This document shows positions 60,953 through 64,000 of a stretch of DNA of 64,000 bases, piece by piece. The translations under genes and the position numbers were made by a program. The notes below the pieces were generated by a model that saw nothing but the letters and a program-made list of their open reading frames with translations, did not search any database and had not been told where the DNA came from. Numbering within the stretch: the stretch's first letter is position 1; each line of letters starts with the position of its first letter. This DNA comes from Akkermansiaceae bacterium (lineage in GTDB: Bacteria > Verrucomicrobiota > Verrucomicrobiia > Verrucomicrobiales > Akkermansiaceae): assembly GCA_028822935.1 (NCBI GenBank), contig JAPKCM010000001.1, positions 62,001-126,000 on the forward strand, in the 5' to 3' direction.

Positions 60953-61690
60953 CTATTTGGTCTGGAGCGTCGAGAGACCGCCATCGACACAGAGGTTCTG
61001 TCCGGTGATCCATGAATTATCGGGCGAGAGCAGAAAGGCGAGAGCTGAAGCAACTTCTTCTGCGGTTCCGAGTCTACCAAGTGGATGCATTGCTTCGGAG
61101 AACTTACGGGCTGATTCGTTCCCTGTGATGGGGGCCGCCAAGGGAGTGTCGGTCAGTCCGGGCGAGACGGCGTTGATGCGAATATTACTTTTGGCGTAAG
61201 TGGCGGCTGCAGATCGGGTGAGGCCTAGAAGGCCTGACTTGGCTGCGGCGATGGCCTCGTGATTGGAGAGTCCTTTTTCGGAGGCGACCGAGGTGACAAA
61301 GGCGATAGATCCTCCAGTTTTCATCATAGGGCGGATGAGGTTTCGGAGAAGGTAGAAGGAAGAATTAAGATTCGTATCCATGACGTTTTTCCAGTCGTCG
61401 AGGGAGGTTAAATGGGCTGGCTTTAGGAGGATGGAGCCGATGCAATGGGCCACCGCGGAAAACTCGCCTAAATGAGCCTGAGCCTCGGTAACGCAGGATT
61501 CGACATCATTGGGATTGGTGAAATCACAAGTAATCGCTTTCGCCTCGAGTTCATGAGCGAGTGCATCAAGGGCCGGGGTGTTTCTTCCAGCGAGAACGAG
61601 GCATGTCCCCTTTTTAGCGAGCTGACGGGCGAGAGCGGAGCCAATGCCGCCATTGGCTCCGGTGATGAGAGCTGTTTTAGGATGAGTCAT
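60953..61690 (-). CDS. SDR-fold protein lacking the catalytic tyrosine
   Basis: 245 residues from the ATG at 61690; a longer frame to 61786 is non-family. The NAD(P) motif TGANGGIG is at 10-17 and the structural Asn107 lies in MDTNLNSSF. The serine is present (Ser134 in FVTSVAS). Where the family has YxxxK the protein reads IAAAK at 147-151, so Lys151 stays and the tyrosine is isoleucine; the usual NNAG is AHCIG at 81-85. NHEAIAAAKSGLLGLTRSAA and RINAVSPGLTDTPL otherwise match FabG-like SDRs. I recall other SDRs with an NHEAIAAAK segment, so this is probably a subgroup rather than a lesion; its chemistry is uncertain. Divergent from the esterase gene. Confidence 0.87.
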   Translation of the reverse strand: MTHPKTALITGANGGIGSALARQLAKKGTCLVLAGRNTPALDALAHELEAKAITCDFTNPNDVESCVTEAQAHLGEFSAVAHCIGSILLKPAHLTSLDDWKNVMDTNLNSSFYLLRNLIRPMMKTGGSIAFVTSVASEKGLSNHEAIAAAKSGLLGLTRSAAATYAKSNIRINAVSPGLTDTPLAAPITGNESARKFSEAMHPLGRLGTAEEVASALAFLLSPDNSWITGQNLCVDGGLSTLQTK

Positions 61691-61760
61691 GATGCAATAG
61701 AATGAGATTGGCACAGCCCAAGATGATTGCAAACGGGCTGTGAGGTGAGAGACTCGGGTC

Positions 61761-62666
61761 ATGCGAATCTTCGTCATCATGCTCATTTGCTTATCTTCCT
61801 TTGCGCTGGCTGAAGGGATGAAAGAGTTTAGGAATCTCGATTATTCGGGAGAGGGCAACTCGCGGCAGATGATTGATCTTTATGTGCCCGAGGGGGATCG
61901 AGCGGAGCCTTGGCCGTTGGTGTGCTGGATTCACGGCGGAGCTTGGGCGAAGGGCTCCAAGAAGAATACTGGTCAGGCTCTTATCCTAGCAAGGTTGGGG
62001 AAGTACGCGGTGGCTTCGATTGGCTATCGTCTTACCGATGAGGTGCAATGGCCGGCGCAGATTCACGATTGTAAGTCCGCAATTCGCTTCCTGCGCGCCA
62101 ATGCCAAAACGTATCAGCTCGATCCAGATAAGGTCATGGTTTGGGGTGGCTCCGCCGGAGCTCATTTGGCGACAATGCTGGGAGTGACTGATGAAAAGGA
62201 TGGTCTCGAAGGGAAGATTGGACCTCATGAGAAAGTTTCCTCGAAGGTCATTGCCGTGGTGAATTTTTTCGGTCCTTCAGATTTGGTGAGCATGGATAAG
62301 CAGGGGAGTTCGATGAATCACAATGGGCCCAATTCCCCGGAAGGGAAGCTGATTGGAGGTGCTATTTCGGAGAATTTCGAGAAGGCGAAGTCTGCTTCAC
62401 CGCTTTATTTCGTTTCGAAAGGAGATGCTCCCATTCTTACGGTTCACGGGACGAAGGATCGCTTGGTTCCTTATCAGCAATCTGTCGCTCTCGATGCCGC
62501 TTTTGAGAAGGTGGGCGTTTCTTCGGTGATGCTCACCGTCGAAGGAGCAGGGCATGGAAGAGGGTTTGGATCCTCGGTTATCAAGACGGTTGGTGATTTT
62601 CTTGATCAGCAGCTTCTGGGAGAAAAGAAAGTTCTTAAGGATTTTACTGTTTCAGCAAATCAATAA
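61761..62666 (+). CDS. Secreted alpha/beta hydrolase, esterase/lipase type
   Basis: 301 residues with signal peptide MRIFVIMLICLSSFALA. The hormone-sensitive-lipase-like core has the oxyanion motif WIHGGAWAKG at 57-66, nucleophile Ser131 in VWGGSAGAHLATML, acid in TVHGTKDRLVPY near 234 and histidine in EGAGHGRGF near 265. Such BD-FAE-like enzymes often remove acyl groups from plant or algal sugars; the true substrate is unknown. It ends one base before the next start, so the two genes are probably co-transcribed. Confidence 0.9.
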   Translation: MRIFVIMLICLSSFALAEGMKEFRNLDYSGEGNSRQMIDLYVPEGDRAEPWPLVCWIHGGAWAKGSKKNTGQALILARLGKYAVASIGYRLTDEVQWPAQIHDCKSAIRFLRANAKTYQLDPDKVMVWGGSAGAHLATMLGVTDEKDGLEGKIGPHEKVSSKVIAVVNFFGPSDLVSMDKQGSSMNHNGPNSPEGKLIGGAISENFEKAKSASPLYFVSKGDAPILTVHGTKDRLVPYQQSVALDAAFEKVGVSSVMLTVEGAGHGRGFGSSVIKTVGDFLDQQLLGEKKVLKDFTVSANQ

Positions 62667-62667
62667 A

Positions 62668-63075
62668 ATGGCGGAAAACTTTCATGAATACCGGATCATG
62701 GCTGACGCCGAGGTCATCGATGGAAATGGCCACGTCAACAATGTCGTCTACGTGGACTGGATGCAGCGCGCAGCTTTGTCTCACGCAGCAACCTGGAGAG
62801 TCGAAGAACTGATGGCACGTGACGAGGCTACTTGGTTTGCCCGACGTCACGGTATCGAATACCTGAGACCGGTATTTGAAGACGAGGAGATCAAGGTTTG
62901 CACTTGGATCGAGTCGGCGGAGCGAGTGAAGAGCCTGCGCCGCTACGAATTTTTCCGAGGGGAGGAAATGGTCGCGCGAGGGGAGACCGAATGGGTCTAC
63001 GTCAATACAATCACGGGGAGGCCCAGGCGGATTCCTCTCGAAATGCGCGAGTTCATTCGGCAAGTAGATCAGTAG
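62668..63075 (+). CDS. Acyl-CoA thioesterase (hotdog, 4HBT family)
   Basis: 135 residues. The 4HBT motif VIDGNGHVNNVVYVDWM is at about 15-31, with Asp17 the likely catalytic residue. The middle strand has FARRHGIEYLRPVFEDEEIK and the end VARGETEWVYVNTITGRPRR. Cytoplasmic; hydrolyses short acyl-CoA or acyl-ACP in relatives such as YbgC and FatM. The ATG at 62668 directly follows the esterase stop; an upstream frame start at 62554 lies inside that gene. Its last seven bases overlap the convergent GH3 gene. Confidence 0.88.
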   Translation: MAENFHEYRIMADAEVIDGNGHVNNVVYVDWMQRAALSHAATWRVEELMARDEATWFARRHGIEYLRPVFEDEEIKVCTWIESAERVKSLRRYEFFRGEEMVARGETEWVYVNTITGRPRRIPLEMREFIRQVDQ

Positions 63076-64000
63076 TCTTCAACCGGGCTCTGGCTGGGGC
63101 GAGCTGGTTCAAAGCGGTCCTGTCCGATGATTTCATGAGTCAGTTCGGTAGTCATGCGATTAATCTTCTCCCAGCTTTCTGTCGAAAATCGGGGAGGGAT
63201 GGAAATTCGCAGCTTCGCTGTTTCGATTCGACGTAGCGAGTCATTGACTCTTCCATAAGGAAGGGAGGAGAGGCTTTTGCAGGCTTCCTTGATCGTGCTC
63301 ATTTCGTGGCAAACGATAGGAATGTCCGCTCCCGCTTCCATGGCGAGGCGGAGATCATTTCCTCGTCCGTAGTGATTGACGATGGCTCCCATATCAAGGT
63401 CGTCCGTTACGATAAGGCCTTCGTATCCGAATTGGTCTCGAAGAAGTCTTGTCAGGATGGGGTAGGAAAGTGAGGCCGGAAACTCCGCGTCCAGCTGAGG
63501 AAAATTGAGGTGGCAGGCCATGATGGCGTCGAGCTCTGGCATCAAAGCGGTGAATGGGAGGAGATCTTCCTTAAGAAGATCCTTTAGTGAGATGTCGGCC
63601 ACCGGAAGCTCATGGTGAGGGTCGGAGAGGGCGAGGCCATTGGTGGGGAAGTGCTTTCCGCATGAGAGGACTCCCTGCTTACGCATCCAGCGATTGAAGG
63701 TGCCTGCATAATCGATGACCTTTTGGGAATCGTTCCCCCAGCAGCGTCCCCGGAGTCCGTTGTTTTGATTGGGGAAGTGATCGAGATCAAGAACGGGAGC
63801 GAAGTTGAAGTTGATTCCTAGCAATTCAAGAAGCTGTCCGGTTAGGGCGCCAAACCGGGCGACTTGATTCATGCTCGCTTTCGCAGAAAAGGTGGCGGCG
63901 TCGGGTGGCGCGGCGCTGAATTCTTTGGTTCTCCAGACTCGTCCTCCTTCTTGGTCGATGGAGATGAATGGTGGCGCAAGGCTGAGGTCACGGAGAGAAT
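63069..64000 (-). CDS. Glycoside hydrolase family 3 protein, NagZ-like, 5' end beyond the window
   Basis: At least 310 residues. The frame runs open to the window edge and includes PFISIDQEGGRVWRTKEFSA, the typical GH3 start, then GINFNFAPVLDLDHFPNQ and the nucleophile loop IVTDDLDMGAIV. The NagZ catalytic loop KHFPGHGDTxxDSH appears as KHFPTNGLALSDPHH: the Asp-His pair that acts as acid/base is kept, while Gly-His-Gly-Asp is Thr-Asn-Gly-Leu. NagZ removes GlcNAc from anhydromuropeptides in wall recycling; the substitution leaves the exact sugar open. The window shows no signal, since the N-terminus is outside. Confidence 0.87.
   Translation of the reverse strand, partial: SLRDLSLAPPFISIDQEGGRVWRTKEFSAAPPDAATFSAKASMNQVARFGALTGQLLELLGINFNFAPVLDLDHFPNQNNGLRGRCWGNDSQKVIDYAGTFNRWMRKQGVLSCGKHFPTNGLALSDPHHELPVADISLKDLLKEDLLPFTALMPELDAIMACHLNFPQLDAEFPASLSYPILTRLLRDQFGYEGLIVTDDLDMGAIVNHYGRGNDLRLAMEAGADIPIVCHEMSTIKEACKSLSSLPYGRVNDSLRRIETAKLRISIPPRFSTESWEKINRMTTELTHEIIGQDRFEPARPSQSPVEDY

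Overview
The window is a 64 kb piece of a Gram-negative PVC-superphylum chromosome, most likely a member of the Verrucomicrobiales. The evidence is two pairs of secreted DUF1549/DUF1553 cytochrome-c proteins with DUF1501 partners, a DUF1080 protein, a bactofilin, and an LPS-type envelope (lpxB, OmpH/Skp, fabD). Genus and habitat cannot be read from the sequence. I found no rRNA, CRISPR array, prophage or replication origin.

Layout. 1-6.4 kb: the end of a DUF1080 protein, a stand-alone EF-G of the EF-G2 type, a small DUF2061 membrane protein, a secreted EF-hand protein, then cdsA-dxr. 6.4-12.1 kb (minus strand): an orphan peptide-ABC ATPase followed by a compact housekeeping run, der-murA-prmC-prfA. 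12.2-17.3 kb: tRNA-Gln, a DUF4870/S10-peptidase pair, tRNA-Asp, fabD, tRNA-Ser, and a decayed patch holding a truncated IS30 transposase. 17.5-22.0 kb: the first cytochrome-c/DUF1501 pair. 22.0-22.8 kb: a gene graveyard with a recognisable truA 3' remnant.

22.8-41.4 kb (all minus strand) is the most interesting part. Eleven tightly packed genes run: cytochrome-c/DUF1549/DUF1553, DUF1501, a 726-residue secreted TPR protein, a 2,379-residue secreted TPR/beta-domain giant, a small lipoprotein, ExbB, ExbD, ExbD, a single-pass protein with a proline-rich tail, a DUF4159 membrane protein and a secreted TPR protein. The lower part looks like a proton-motive-force motor (ExbB plus two ExbD) linked to very large periplasmic TPR scaffolds, with no TonB receptor nearby. 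The 154-residue single-pass protein has the topology expected of a TonB-like force transducer. I know of no described system with this exact composition.

41.7-49.2 kb: a divergent pair, a secreted PQQ-type beta-propeller and a 2,005-residue alpha-2-macroglobulin with an intact thioester CxEQ motif. 49.2-54.9 kb (plus strand): an AEC transporter, an alpha/beta hydrolase, a DUF6607 protein, a small P-loop kinase, prmA and an aspartate-type aminotransferase. 55.2-58.9 kb (minus): OmpH-like chaperone, nadA, a decayed zinc-ribbon gene, bactofilin and a membrane-anchored TPR protein. 59.0-64 kb: lpxB with an overlapping membrane-anchored unknown, an SDR-fold protein lacking the catalytic tyrosine, a secreted esterase, a hotdog thioesterase and the end of a GH3 (NagZ-like) gene.

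Most starts lack a recognisable Shine-Dalgarno, so starts were chosen from signal peptides, family N-termini and spacing. Many neighbours overlap by 1-4 nt, suggesting translational coupling.
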